From assembly GCF_963576675.1 (NCBI RefSeq), contig NC_088918.1, positions 37,667,501 through 37,731,500 on the forward strand: a DNA stretch of 64,000 nucleotides. The letters run 5' to 3'. This document shows, one piece after another, positions 31,564 through 43,140 of the stretch (the stretch's first letter is position 1; each line of letters starts with the position of its first letter). This DNA is from Euphorbia lathyris (lineage: Eukaryota > Streptophyta > Magnoliopsida > Malpighiales > Euphorbiaceae). A program made the position numbers and the translations under genes. The notes below the pieces were generated by a model that saw only the letters and a list, made by a program, of their open reading frames with translations, did not search any database and was not told where the DNA came from.

Positions 31564-34286
31564 TTACTTGGTTGTCTATGTACTTTCCAGTTAATTCTGC
31601 TTCCTCAAACCACGATACATTTTGTCCCCATTCGGTTCCACCTAACTCCCTCAATATATCACGGGGCGTATTCTTCTTCCAATCATCATAGGCCTGTAGG
31701 AGGTGTCCTTTTATACGATCGCGACCATCGTGTTGTTCTACCGGGTACTGATCATCATCATCAGCAAAATGATAATTCATCTGAGGATCAGTGAATGGTG
31801 ACTGGACGTCTTTCCCAAGTTTCCTTTCCCGTTTGGGTCTCTCTTTCACTTCAAGCACCTCCTCACTGTTTCCATCCCTTCCTCTCCCTCTTCTTCCCCA
31901 TCTTCTTCCTCCTCTTCCATCCCTTCATCCTGCATCCCTTACTCCCCCTCTACTCCCTCTTCCACCTCCTCTTCCTCCTCTTTTCCCCTTCCCTTCCTCC
32001 TCATATTTAACCTCGATAGTCATATCTTCGATTTCACCTTTGTCTTCACGCATATGTAAAGATGACTGGACAAACTGGTTAACCAGAAGATTAAGCTGTC
32101 CATGATCTATGTCAACATCATGGCCGTCATGGCTCTCATCCTGTTAAAACACCAAGTAGAAACACAGATTATATCATTATTCGTTGTTAAAAGCACCGGG
32201 GTAAACATTAAGGACCAAAACTTACAACAATCATTATAACAGAAGATGTATGAACACTTTCCCTCTCATCCAGCTCTTTCTTCTTCCTATCCTTATGATC
32301 CTTCTCCTTCTCCTCCCTCTCCCTATTCCTCTCCCTCTCTTCCTGGTCTTTCTTCTCCCTATCCTCCTGGTCTTTCTTCTCCCTCTCCTCCATCTCCTCC
32401 TGGTCTTTCTTTTTCCTCTCCTCATGCTCTTTCTTCTCCCTCTCCTCCATCTATTTCTTCTCTCTCTCCTCCTGCTCTTTCTTCTCCCCCTCCCTCTCCC
32501 TATTCCGCTCCTTCTCCTCATGCTCTTTCTTCTCACTCTCCTTCTCCCTCTCACTACCATACATATGAACCTCCCCCTCATACATCCCACATTCCACATC
32601 CCGTTGTGACTTCAGTTCCTGCACATCACGTTCTACAACGGACAATCTATTTACAAAGGCAGACAAATGGTCATTCATTTTCCTCTCTTGCTGACCAAAC
32701 TGTTCAGTTATTATCCTCTCTTGCTCAGCAAAGTTGTCATTCATTTTCTTCTCGTGCTTAATAAACATCCTCCTCAGTAGTCGTTCTAGACCAGACTGTT
32801 TCTTCTTCTGGACAGATACTCTAGGAGAGACAATGAAGGCATTTTCATCATTATCAGTCTCAGATTCACTGTCATCCTCTACATCAGCATATCCTCCTTC
32901 ATATGTACCCAATCCCTCATGTCCATCCTTTTCCATGCCTTCATCCTCTTGCTCCTCTTGCCCCTTTTCCACCTCTTTCCCCTTTGCAACCTCTTGCCCC
33001 TTTTCCTCCTCTTTCCCCTTCTCCTCCTCTTGCCCATTTTCCTCCTCTTGCCCCTTTTCCAAATCGGTAAACACTTGTTCATAATTACACGGCAGACCAT
33101 TCACATGGTTTACTAGATGTTGATACCATGAGCTTTCTTTCTCCCTATCTTCAGCTGTAACTTGCGTGGCATTTGGTTTTATACCCGACTAAAAATAAAC
33201 AAGTCAGTCAGATGTATAGCATAATAGTGACACATATAGGCACAATGATTGGTCAACTTACTTCAAAAATGGCTAGAACTTTGGGCAATTTAGCGATACT
33301 GGTCTTTTTCCATCGTATCCATCGTGGGATGCGAGTGCCTTTCTTGTCATACCATGCGTGGGTGGCATCCCATACTTCGAACAGCCAAGCCTGTAACAAA
33401 GTGCCAATTCATTATTTATGCCTATTACCAACATTTCTAGTATATAGAATATACACACATCATACCTGAAATACGTGTGCAAAACCATATAGGTTGTATG
33501 AGACACGGTTAGTCCTGAAACGATCCCTATGAGCACACAACTGATCAATTCGGTCTTTTCCACCAATTATCCCATTAACAAGAGACCTGTAGGTCACATC
33601 CCAGGCCACAACACCCCACGGAAACTCGTTAAACAATGTTGGAAATTCAGCAAGTTCCAAAACCCAAGGAAGAGCATATTTCGTGGCAGTGTTATCCAAC
33701 ACACAGCCAATGACAAAGTACAACATGGCAAATGAAACTGCATCCTGATCAGATTCATTCTTCCAAACAGTTTGCAGCATAATTGTGTCCACGTCTTTAA
33801 AGGTTGGTGTAGGGATGCCTGGAAAAAACTTATTCCTAAATCTATATGGCTTATTTATCGCACTAAACCTTTCGGTAAATGCTTCCATGTCTCCAAACCG
33901 TAACCCACTTAGGAGTCCAAACTCCCAATCCCCAAATCTTAACTCAACACCTCTAACTTTGAAGCAAAGCTCCCTGGGTTTGAGGTCTTCACGTATGATC
34001 TCCCTTGTTAAAAGGGTATGACAGAGGACTCCTACAAATACTGTATTGGTCATATCCAAATACTGTATTCGACGCACTTCAACCAAACCGAATGACTTCC
34101 TAACACCAGACGAACCCGGATAAACCCTAACACCAGAAGAAGTAAACGAAACGAAATATTCCTTCTCAAACACAGCAAATCTACATACAATACAAGAGAG
34201 AATCTCAAATGTAAAGTCAAGTTATTTACCCTCTTTTTCGTCCTTCCTTCTGAATTCGATTCGTTGTCCGAACTTCGTGTTCTCGC
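31564..34286 (-). pseudogene. Broken DUF1985 / Ulp1-type gene carried by the MULE, protease core missing
   Basis: Minus-strand pieces join by plausible introns. MARTRSSDNESNSEGRTKK (from 34286) joins the DUF1985 region (about 34182-33467: REIIREDLKPRELCFKVRGV, then SGLRFGDME). A piece with AWLFEVWDATHAWYDKKGTR follows (33452-33263). Next is SGIKPNATQV plus a very long Glu/Lys-rich tract (about 33190-32226), then DESHDGHDVDIDHGQLNLL (from about 32142). It closes with KERPKRERKLGK and WFEEAELTGKYIDNQ, which in this family precede the Ulp1 (C48) domain. The His-Asp-Cys core is absent. A TAG stop (near 32451) and frameshifts near 31930 and 31860 break it. Confidence 0.75.
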
Positions 34287-34790
34287 CATGTCCACTCGAA
34301 GTAACAGAGATTTGCCGAATGAAATGTACAGAATCGGGCAATGAATCGCCGGAAAGTTAGAGAGAGGAATAACGGGGTGTTAGGTTAGAGAGATTCGAAT
34401 GTTAAAGAGCGGGGAGCGGAGTGTTAGAGATGAGGGCAAGGTTGGAATTTTGTTAATGAAATGTGTTAGTTTTGGTGAGTTTTTCAAAATGAGTTAGAAA
34501 AGAAAACTAACACCTTAAAAGGTGCTAGTTTTGTAATTGTCCATTTATTTAATTCAACTGTTTGAAACTTTCACGTAACAGCAAAATTTTATTTTTATTT
34601 TTATACATAGTAGAGCTCTTTCCAATGTGTTCATCACGTCACTATTCTAGTAACTTTTTCTGTTTGAATTGATTGGAATGCTTTTATTGAAATAAAAAGT
34701 AAAGCTCCATGATTTTATTGAAATAAAATGAAGTTTAATGAGATCTCAAACTTCAGTGATCATTGGTATAATTTATGCAAAAATAAAGTT

Positions 34791-35112
34791 ATAATATAAT
34801 GCCAAAAATTACATATTCTACTATCTTACTACGTGTCCAATGTTATTTTTAATGTGTGTCCATAATTGGTTGATGTAACTTGTTATTTGGTAAACAAGTT
34901 ATATATGATTTGGTTTCTGATGAAGGGGAAAAGAAATAAAGACAATAGCGAATTTGATTAAATTAGATAAAATTAGTGAAAGACTAGCAAGTAAAGTAAC
35001 AAACTCCCCCGTTTTGGAAGGGTTTTTTTGTATAGGTGGTGTTGAATGTTTGTTCTGGCTTTGATGGGGGTGGGGGGATACATCATCATTTTTGTCATAA
35101 AAAAAGGGGATC
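34791..35112. other. Upstream region of the membrane-protein gene
   Basis: This is AT-rich intergenic DNA. A GGGGGTGGGGGG stretch (35067-35078) lies about 40 bases upstream of the ATG at 35113, in what would be the 5' UTR. No repeat or gene is seen. Confidence 0.5.
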
Positions 35113-35649
35113 ATGAATCAATCTCCACCTTCTGAATTCAGTCACAGAAAAGGAGATGTTGTAATCTATCTAATTGCTTTCTTTTTCTTTGCATGTATTG
35201 TTGGTGGTGGTGTTTTTCTTTCTCTTTACCTTTTCTTCCCTGCAGATCAGTTTCAACCTTGGTTTCCTATTGCTGGTTTCATTCTTGTTGGCATTCCTTG
35301 GTTTTTCTGGTTTTTCACTTATTTGTACAGATGTCTTACCCCCCGAGATTCGCCCCCTCATTCTTCCAAATCCACCGTAACAGCATCACCTGCATCTGTA
35401 TTTGATAATGCTAATGCTAATGCTAATGCTGCACCTGTCCAAGAGAATAATCCTGATCCCCAATTGCATTCTGTTACTGAAACCGGCGGTGGTGGACGCC
35501 GCGTCCAATTCGGCAGTGTCGTTGTCATAACCGAGGATGATAAACCCGTCCATGATGAAGGTGTTGTTGATAAGCCTCCTCCGGAATCCCAAGATGATCA
35601 GGGAAGTAGCTCCTCACCTTTGCCTAAACAAGAACAAGATGCTAAATAA
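35113..35649 (+). CDS. Small two-pass membrane protein of unknown function
   Basis: A 178-residue single-exon protein. After a short polar N-terminus (MNQSPPSEFSHRKGD) come two hydrophobic segments, residues about 16-44 (IAFFFFACIVGGGVFLSLYL) and 50-71 (WFPIAGFILVGIPWFFWFF), joined by a short loop FPADQFQ. The hydrophilic C-terminal half includes an Asn-Ala repeat from GCTAAT codon slippage and ends in an acidic, Ser/Pro-rich tail. The aromatic-rich hairpin followed by a disordered tail suggests an integral membrane protein with both ends on the same side. I do not recognise a characterised family. The compact ORF, clean start and plausible composition support a real gene; expression is not shown. 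Confidence 0.8.
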   Translation: MNQSPPSEFSHRKGDVVIYLIAFFFFACIVGGGVFLSLYLFFPADQFQPWFPIAGFILVGIPWFFWFFTYLYRCLTPRDSPPHSSKSTVTASPASVFDNANANANAAPVQENNPDPQLHSVTETGGGGRRVQFGSVVVITEDDKPVHDEGVVDKPPPESQDDQGSSSSPLPKQEQDAK

Positions 35650-35992
35650 TCATAGACAATATTTATTTTGTTTATTGGCCATTTGTTTTGTGTTTACATG
35701 AAAGATGATTTTATATATATATGGCCTCAAAAAGCACATTCATTGCTGTTCTTGTTTTGCACAAAAGAAAAAAGAAATCATATCCAGATTTATAGCAATT
35801 GAGGGGTTGAGATTTTCTCATATATAACTAGTTGATCCCATCCATTCTTTGTTTATGTAATAGTTCATATTTCAACTTGCAAGAATAATTTATGTTGTTG
35901 ATAATTAGCAGAATAATGTTTGTTGTTGCAAGAAAATTACAGAGAAAATATAATGAAATTATTGATAATTAGCAGAATATGAATGAGATAAA
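35650..35992. other. Convergent 3' region between two genes
   Basis: The 343 bases between the stop of the membrane-protein gene (+) and the stop of the NPH3-family gene (-) should hold both 3' UTRs. The sequence is AT-rich, with no other feature. Confidence 0.6.
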
Positions 35993-37867
35993 TCAAGACT
36001 TTGGATGCACCTTCTTCTTCTTCAATTGAGAATTGCAATCATTCATGCTGCTGATGCAACCTAACTTTCTCTTCATTTCCTTCCATTTGCTACTCTTTTC
36101 CTTCTCCTTCTCCTTTTTCATATTTCCATTGTTAATTTCTTTCCTCATTACATAGCATTTTTTCTCTAACTCCTTCACTTTGATGCTCATTTTCTCCATT
36201 TCAGCCCTCACTTGTTCGTCATCGAAACCCGCCCCTCCCTCCTTTTCTTCATCCGCTTCCTCTTCTGTCGATTTCGAATCAAAAGCCTCAACTTTATGTG
36301 CTATTGTGTCTCTCATATGCAACTGTGTCACAAACAACACCTGCACTACAAACCTCAATGGCAGTCTTTCGTTCTTCACCGCGTGTTCGCAAGCTTCAGG
36401 TGTCATTTTATGGCAATCCAGAATCTTGCATACTCCCTCTCTTTCTTGTTCTGTCAAATATCTATGCCTATCGAAGTAAATATCAATAGCTCTGTATATT
36501 CCATCCGAGTTCTTCTGGAGTCCTAATGATATAGACAATGCCATCTCTGCTAAATTAACAAACGTATCAATCTCTAAATCTATATCACTTGCAACTTCTG
36601 TTAAGAAATCTTCAATGAGTTGTGCAACTGGGATAAACCCGGAACTGTCAGGAGTAGTGTAGTTTCCAAAGAAATGCTTCAGAATCCTCCTCACACACTC
36701 GATATCATACTGTGTTTCTCTCGTGTAGCCTTGTGAAGGTATCAAGAGGTCTTTAACTGTTGCCTGATGAAGTTGCTTCCCGATTCGCTGCTCGAATCCA
36801 TGTCTACACTCATTGCTGGATTCCAAGGAAACTGCATATTTAAGCATTTTGAACAAAAATGTGCAGGGAATTAGTCCTTTTTCGTCAGGAAGAAGTCTTT
36901 CGACAGCTTCAATAACATCCCTCAGTAATTTCCTTTTGTACATTGACATATTCTCATCACTTATTCCATTGCAGAATACCCATTTCTCAGCATACAAACA
37001 AAGAGATCCTGCCACATACTCCGTCAGGATTTGATACTGATTCATCCTTTGAATGATCGGGCAGTATAGGTGAAGAGGCAGTGTAATCAAAGCTTCTGAT
37101 TTCCAATTAGGAAGAAAGAGCCTTCGTCTGGCTTTCGGTATATAGTTTTCTTCATCTTTCTCATCATCATCGTCATCTTCACTATCCTCATCATTTCTCG
37201 GATTCTTGATTGGATCCGCAACAAGACGGGGATTAAGGAGTGCTTTATCAACAAGAGACTGTAAACAAGCATCAAACAAGCCAAAACGTTCGACCTGTTG
37301 AAGAATAGTGGCTGCAGAACGAAGAGCTATGATTGTCTGATTCCAATTAGTGAGAATTGTTTCTTCAAAGAATGTAAGGAGCTTCTTAATCAGATTGTTT
37401 TTGCTGTGACTTTCAGTCATTTCCAAGTAGAAAGCAAGGCAGGTGAGAGGTATTACATTCTCAGAAGACAAAGCAGGTTCGAATCCACAACAGAATCTTC
37501 CAACAATCTCAATAATTTCAGGATCGCCAGGAATATCCTGGATAAAACTAGAGAATTTTAATTGGGGATTTTCTTTGAGGATGTAAGCTACTTTGGCTGA
37601 TCTTTCTGCCAGAAGTTCCTGCATAAAATAAATAAGAATTAATTAAACTCACCTTGCCTTTTGTGCTAAAATCGAAAATTTGCAAAATTAAGTAGAAAAA
37701 CTCACCATGTTGAGAGAAAAGTGAGAAGCATGTGAAAGTCTAGGCTTGGAAAACCTGTAATGGAGGAAAGAGAGAAGAGTTTTGAGGTATTCTGAAAGTA
37801 AGTGAAAGTGGTTGAAAACAGGAGAAAAGAAATAATACCAAGATGATGATACGCCTCCTTTCTCCAT
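35993..37867 (-). CDS. NPH3-domain protein (BTB/POZ-NPH3 family) with a very short N-terminus
   Basis: Three exons on the minus strand (37867-37839, 37754-37706, 37618-35993) with phases that join give 567 residues. The NPH3 domain fills most of the protein. Family signatures include KQLHQATVKDLLIPSQG, FGNYTTPDSSGFIPVAQLIE, CHKMTPEACEHAVKNERLPL and RFVVQVLFVTQ. An acidic insertion (EDDDDDEKDEE) lies near residues 180-190 and a charged coiled-coil region near the C-terminus. NPH3 proteins usually start with a BTB fold of ~100 residues for CUL3 binding. Here only about 26 residues precede the ELLAERSAKVAYIL region, so BTB is rudimentary or absent. Phototropism-related adaptors belong to this family; a role here is not shown. 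The closest Arabidopsis relative I recall is At5g17580. Confidence 0.9.
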
Positions 37868-38029
37868 CTTAATTACCACAAATGAAGTTGAGCTCAAACT
37901 CTGAAACAAACAGAAAAAAGTAGAATAAAAGATAATTCTATGGAGATGAAAACATCAAAACAAAATCCCAACGTTTCTCAAACTTGAAAAAAGATTTTTT
38001 TTCCTATTCTTTTGGGTTTCTGTTATTTC

Positions 38030-39420
38030 AGTATCCGGAAACTGATATGCTCACTAAATTATTTTGTTTCTTTTTTTCTTAGTTCTATTAGCTAATATTT
38101 GTTAAATAAATTCAATATTTAAACATAATATTTGTCCAAATATATAGTAGTATTAGATAAAAGAAAAATATATAACACAATAACGAATTTAAAATTTTAA
38201 AAACTGCTTTACTGGTTAGATTAAAAGATGAAATTGTCTCAGTTATCTTAAAATAATAAATTCTTCTTACCTAATTCTTTTTAGTAGGTTAACATAAAAA
38301 AAAATAAAAAAAATCTTTTAAGTAGGATGGCAAACCTGACCAGGAGGATTAGCTCCAATAATGACAGGGAATTCACATTTAATTTCCTCATGGAATGGAG
38401 ATGGGTTTCCGGAGAAGTGGGGATGGGGCAGCGGCCAGAATCGCTCATTTGTATGTATAGACTTTTCCAGGAATCCGTCATCCTCATTTGTATGCACAGA
38501 CTTTTCAGCACTTATAATATTCAGTGTTTAACATTCAATACTTAAATGAATTACACAATAAAATTTTAAGAAATTGAGAATGAAGATTCCTAGGGGATCC
38601 GAATCCCTATGAGAACAGAGAAATGGATTATATTTTTCCCATTTGTGAAAATGGAAATGAAAATGCAGAGTCCCCATCTAGGCAAGGACATGGAGGGGAA
38701 GTAGTCTCCATTCCTACCCGCTCCATTTGCTCCATGACCACTCAACTTTGCTTTCATCAATATTATGGCTACAATTTTTTTTTTTTTTTTTCCAATTGAA
38801 TAGGTTGAAAATGGATCCGAGACACATAAAATTGACAAATATACAAACATTTTCAACCTTTTGGGAAGGGTACCTTGACTTCCCCAACCATGCCAAGCAT
38901 GAAACTCCATCCTGTCCAAACCGGAGATGTTCATGTTGTTAAAACATAAATAAACACATATCTCATTATTTTGATTTTACTATATTTTTTTTTATTTTTA
39001 CTTTTTAATTTTGTCACTCAAATTTTAATTCAATCAACTTAGATTCTCATTATTTCCTAACATCATAATGAATTCCACAAGTGATAATTTGATCCTGCAA
39101 AAAGAACGAGGCTAGGATTTTTCAGTTGAACGCAAGTATTGCATGCTTGAAGAAGGATTCTTTGTTTGATACATATTTGGATCAGAAATCCACATTGGTG
39201 ATGCAACAATGGAAGCGTATGCGTATGGTGTGTTTGGAATGAGAGAGAATCACCGGAAACAAGAAAAAAAACACTTAAGAGATTAAGATGTGATTATTTG
39301 AATGAGGTAGAAACAACGTGCCTAGTACTCCTCTTGTGTTTTTACCAAAACTTTGAAACAAGCAATTCCGAGCAAAAAACAAGTAACAGAGGACAAATCA
39401 ACGAAGGCAGATTGGCTATA
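38030..39420. other. Intergenic DNA with degenerate repeats
   Basis: Upstream of the NPH3-family gene I see AT-rich sequence. A possible old MITE (about 38325-38930) has GGAATGGAGATGGGTTTCC-like and GGAGGGGAAGTAGTCTCC-like ends. No gene is supported. Confidence 0.4.
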
Positions 39421-39429
39421 GCAGGTGAA

Positions 39430-40040
39430 AGATGGCTGCGCAAAAAACTGCCTCTGATAACCTTGGCAATTGGACCGTCTGCCTCTAGAATGTTGTCCAT
39501 GTCCCAGTCCACGAGCAGGCAGTGCGCCGTAGTTTGCTATTGGAGCAACAATACCATCAGCTGTAGCATTTCAAGCTAGCTGAATTCCTCACCGAGCAGC
39601 AAACAGAACAAATCATCACATGTGAAAGGTTCCAACTGAGCTTCTAAAGCCCGAACAAACAGTTTATAAAATGGTCCCAGATCAGCTAGAATACAGATTT
39701 TGCAAAGCATCTAGTTGATTGAATAAGTCTTTAGCCTTTTGCATATAAACAGAAATCGAATCGTTATTTTGTCGAAGAGTGGGAAGTTGATTCCGAATAT
39801 TTTGAATATGAGGCCGAGATGAGAATGTAGCATACAACTTATCTCATGATTGCTTTGTTATAGTTGATTCAATCAACTGTGAAAGCATATTTTCTGAAAC
39901 TGAAGAAAAGATTCTCATGAACTTTGTGATCTTGTTGTTTCCGGATAACAAAACCATCACAACCAATAGGAGAGGATTCATCAACATGATGAAAAAGCCA
40001 ACAACCCTTCAATACATTAATTAACTGAGCTTTTCATAGA
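39430..40040 (-). pseudogene. Highly decayed Ty1/copia gag remnant
   Basis: Between about 39825 and 39690 the minus strand reads RPHIQNIRNQLPTLRQ and then YMQKAKDLFNQLDALQN. These are recognisable as the gag (UBN2-type) core of copia elements. Flanking parts in other frames give GFVIRKQQDHKVHENL-like and later gag-like fragments, all interrupted by stops. No zinc knuckle, protease or pol follows. It differs from the copia relic at 2318-4490. Confidence 0.7.
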
Positions 40041-40164
40041 AGAAACTTGGTAGATGTATGTTTAACCGATAAACCATGTACAGATTAGGAGTAAATTAGG
40101 GTATGAACCAATCCTTGTTCATGCCCGATGCAAATTGCATGAATTTTGTATTATCATTTACACA

Positions 40165-40735
40165 CACCTCTGATGCACGGACACGCCATAGACCCAGCGT
40201 ATCCCGTGTCGGATACGTATCCGATACGGACACGGCCGGAAACGCCAGGGACACGATGTCGGGGCCGTGTCCGTAATATCGGAAAGTTGGACACGCATAT
40301 CAGTGAAGGATACGCGTGTCCCAGGAAAAAAAAAACCTGCGCTTCTTCAAATGTCAAATTAATACCTGCGATTCTTCAAATTCAAATTACAGCCGTTCAA
40401 CTTCACCGATCGTCGTTATAGTTGATAGATTTGGAGAGCCAGAAACTCCAAAGGACAGGGGGAATTAATGCCAGAAGAAACTCCTAATTAATACAAAAAC
40501 TCTCAAACTTCTCCATCCATCTATATAAATAGGGCTCCTAATTATTTAGTTATATTACAAAAAATCATATATATAAATATATTTTTAATATTTATAAATG
40601 TGCCCCAATATTTTTAATATTTACACGTGTCCCCCACGTAACCGTGTCCTGTGTTTTATAGAAATGACGTTTCCCGTATCCGTGTCCGTGTCGGATACTG
40701 TATCCGTGTCCGTGTCCGGGCAACATAGACACACA
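40165..40735. repeat. Full-length-looking member of the GTGTCCGGGCAACATAG repeat family
   Basis: It has GC-rich ends made of GGACACGG/CCGTGTCCG phrases (left GTGTCGGATACGTATCC; right GTCCGTGTCCGGGCAACATAG). Between them is an AT-rich middle with AATATTTATAAATGTGCCCC. Inverted, the right edge (CTATGTTGCCCGGACACGG) matches the left edge of the copy at 19980-20515. It has no coding capacity. Confidence 0.6.
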
Positions 40736-40943
40736 CAGACACCAGAAATATCTATCCATATGCTATGCTAGATTGAAAAAAGAGAATGCAGCAGTGTTAC
40801 AAAATGCATTCACTATCTTTTATAAGCATCCATTTCTCATACTCTAGGGAGGGAGGGAGCAAGCTCAAGATTTGTAAGTATACCCTTCTTTGCTTGTAAA
40901 ATTTTAGTTAGGCAACAGCATCTGTTCCATAAATTACATTCTA

Positions 40944-43140
40944 TCACTCTGACACCTTTGAGCCCTCGTACGAGAATATCCGTACAGCATTTCTGTAACT
41001 TATATCTGCAAGCTCTTCTTTTGTCATGTCTAGCAAAGATGCTACGTAGCTGAGTACCTACAAGAGTCATCATAAATTGTTTAATAGTTCAAATCAATAA
41101 AACCATAGCCTCAATCTCACCGCGAAAACAAACAACATACGCTATGGATATTTGCTGGATGATTCAAAGTTTCTTTTGGCAGTGTTGATGTATCTTTTGA
41201 AACATCATTGGAAACACTGGCAGTTCCTGAAGCAGAGTTTTCTCCTTTGGAAGGGCTCCTTTCAGGGTCGGATTTCACTTCATCCGCCAAAAATAGCGAA
41301 TCTATATTTGTATTTGGTAAGGCATCAGGGGCATCTGTTTCCAACAATATCCTATCACAACTAACCTGAAAAGGTTTTGGGTATAGAAAATATAAATTTC
41401 TCAACATTGTGAAATGTGTTAAACACATAAGTCCAATGGATGAACTAACAGTTTTCACTACACGTTTAGCCTTCTGCACTTTCATGGTCATAAGGAAGCC
41501 TGAGAAAGAGAAGTACGCACCAAGCTTGGCAAATTCAGGAACCATCTCAGCAGAACCTAGGTAAGAATGAAGAATCACTCCAGCAGGGAAAGGCCCCATG
41601 CTTCTGATGGATTCATCGGTTACATAAAAAAAAAAGTTGTTACAGAATTATAACATGTAATAAGCATATAATGCCATTATGACTTTTGGACAAATAGAAA
41701 TACTTAGTGATCAAACAGAGGTATATTACACCCTTGGCCCTCCAACATAGACCATCTTTTTCCTAATTTAGCACCTTTACTCATCTTGTAACAAAAACAT
41801 GATTTGTTGATTTGGACAATTTTGACCAATTCTTTTTACCAGTTTACAATCGCATATCAATTAGAAATAAAATTATTAAGAAGAGCAGTAATAGCATAGA
41901 GCTTCATACTTCATTGTCTCGAGAAGATCACCATAAGCACGAACACAATGAACAGAAGCTGGTCTATTCAGCTCTTTTGCAAGTTGAAGCTGTTGTTGAA
42001 ATACTTCAAGCTACAATTTGAAAATGTCACCCATTGAAGACCAGTTTAGGAACGATATTAAGTGAGATACACTTAAATGTAAGAAGAATCTTCAGTTAGA
42101 GGTCTTCCAAAAGGTATGTGTAAATATAGAAAAACAACTTTGGAAAAATAAGTACGTCTACAGATTAAAGAATCCATTGTATGCATATATATAATAGGGT
42201 GACATACACATTTATAAGGTGAACGTCTAAACTCTCTTCATCAAAAGATCAAACACTTTCAAGGCAGCATCAAAGCATCAAATGGCAAGAGATAAACACC
42301 TTTTAATCGTAAACCTAGAGGCAGTACCTACTGGATTTTATTTTTACAAATAAAAATAAAATTTGTGTACTTCTAATTCAGCTTGTAATCGATTTTCCCG
42401 GACCATATAATCAAAGTTCATGCTGTCTACTTGTGAAGTTGTAAGTATTTCCACTTATATAAAGAAAAATGATAATTCAAAGGAAAACCTGATCTGCAAA
42501 ATCAATCTTCTTTCCATGAGAACCTTTGTCCAATCCAATCTGAAAAGGTTCATATAAGTTATAATATGAACTTTTTAGAATTTGAAATAAACCAGTAAAT
42601 GAATTCAGATATTCTATGTACATAGGAATGAAAAGTATAAACAAGGAAATGGGAATGTTAACCTCTCCAACGGCAGCACAAGGATTGGTATCAAAGAGTT
42701 CTTTGAGGGTGTTGAGCCAATTGGGAGTCCTCTCCGCAACATACCTGCAGATAAGAGAAATCCCAAATAAAGGTTCAATCGAAAACTCGAATTTCAAATA
42801 TGAATAAAAAAATTTAAAAAATAAAAATAAGAACTCACCAAGGATGGAGACCGAAGCAGGGAATTACTGAAGGATACTGCTGACCCATCTCTTTAACCAG
42901 ATGCCAATCTTTCTACAAAAAAATAAAAAATAAAAAAATAAAATAAAAAGAAGTATCGAAATTTTAAAGATGATAAGGAGGGAAGAGAAAGCACAAAGGG
43001 AAGATGAATACCTCAGAGACTCCATTAACAGCAAAGCGAAGTACGCCAGAATGAAGAGCAGTGGCGATGAGTTGCGGTGTCTTGTCAATGATTCTTGGGT
43101 CTTGGAGGTGACAGTGTGCATCGAACAGTTTGATGCCCAT
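40944..43140 (-). CDS. TatD-family metal-dependent deoxyribonuclease, 8 exons
   Basis: Minus-strand exons: 43140-43012, 42912-42839, 42744-42663, 42539-42489, 42010-41910, 41603-41450, 41365-41141, 41057-40944. Phases join and give 309 residues. Expected TatD metal ligands are present: DAHCH (His9, His11), the Glu of AAVGEIGLD (Glu95), SVHCVRA (His133), VILHSYLG (His158) and LLETDAPD (Asp208). The length is somewhat above the usual ~260 because of a Ser/Thr/Glu-rich insertion in exon 7 (about residues 225-270). TatD enzymes are TIM-barrel nucleases implicated in 3'-5' DNA trimming and repair. The plant role is not established here. The Arabidopsis relative I recall is At5g17570, next to the NPH3 gene At5g17580, as in this window. 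Confidence 0.93.

Larger units (their letters stand above)
29019..34542. mobile_element. Mutator-like element (KI/Ulp1-type MULE), 5.5 kb, defective
   Basis: The terminal inverted repeats are near identical for about 120 bp (left GGGACAATTATAAAACTAGC; right, inverted, GGACAATTACAAAACTAGC). They are flanked by the direct repeat ATTTATTTAA. Inside are a 5' part of a MURA-type transposase gene (+ strand from 30545) and a facing gene with a DUF1985 domain (- strand from 34286). In plants DUF1985 is found with Ulp1-like cysteine proteases carried by MULEs of the KI (Kaonashi) kind. Transposase zinc finger and DDE core are missing, as is the protease core, which fits one internal deletion around 31340-31560. 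It also contains a segment bounded by TATCGAC clusters (29500-30446). Confidence 0.88.
28787..34790. mobile_element. MITE split by insertion of the 5.5-kb MULE
   Basis: The left arm (28787-29008) begins ATTACATCAATGGTCATTGAA and contains CTAACTTCATTTTGTTTC. The right arm (34553-34790), read inverted, begins AAATTATACCAATGATCACT and contains AAACTTCATTTTATTTC. They are diverged inverted copies. The Mutator-like element at 29019-34542 lies between them, so this older element received the younger one. Outer limits are approximate and no outer target duplication was identified. Confidence 0.5.

Noticed and set aside
31790..33100. Long plus-strand Ser/Pro- and Leu-rich ORFs
   Set aside because: These are the complement of the Glu/Lys-rich tract of the minus-strand DUF1985/Ulp1-type pseudogene.
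40837..41073. 78-residue minus-strand ORF at the TatD 3' end
   Set aside because: It is an alternative frame of TatD exon 8; the phase-correct frame gives VLSYVASLLDMTKEEL, matching the family.
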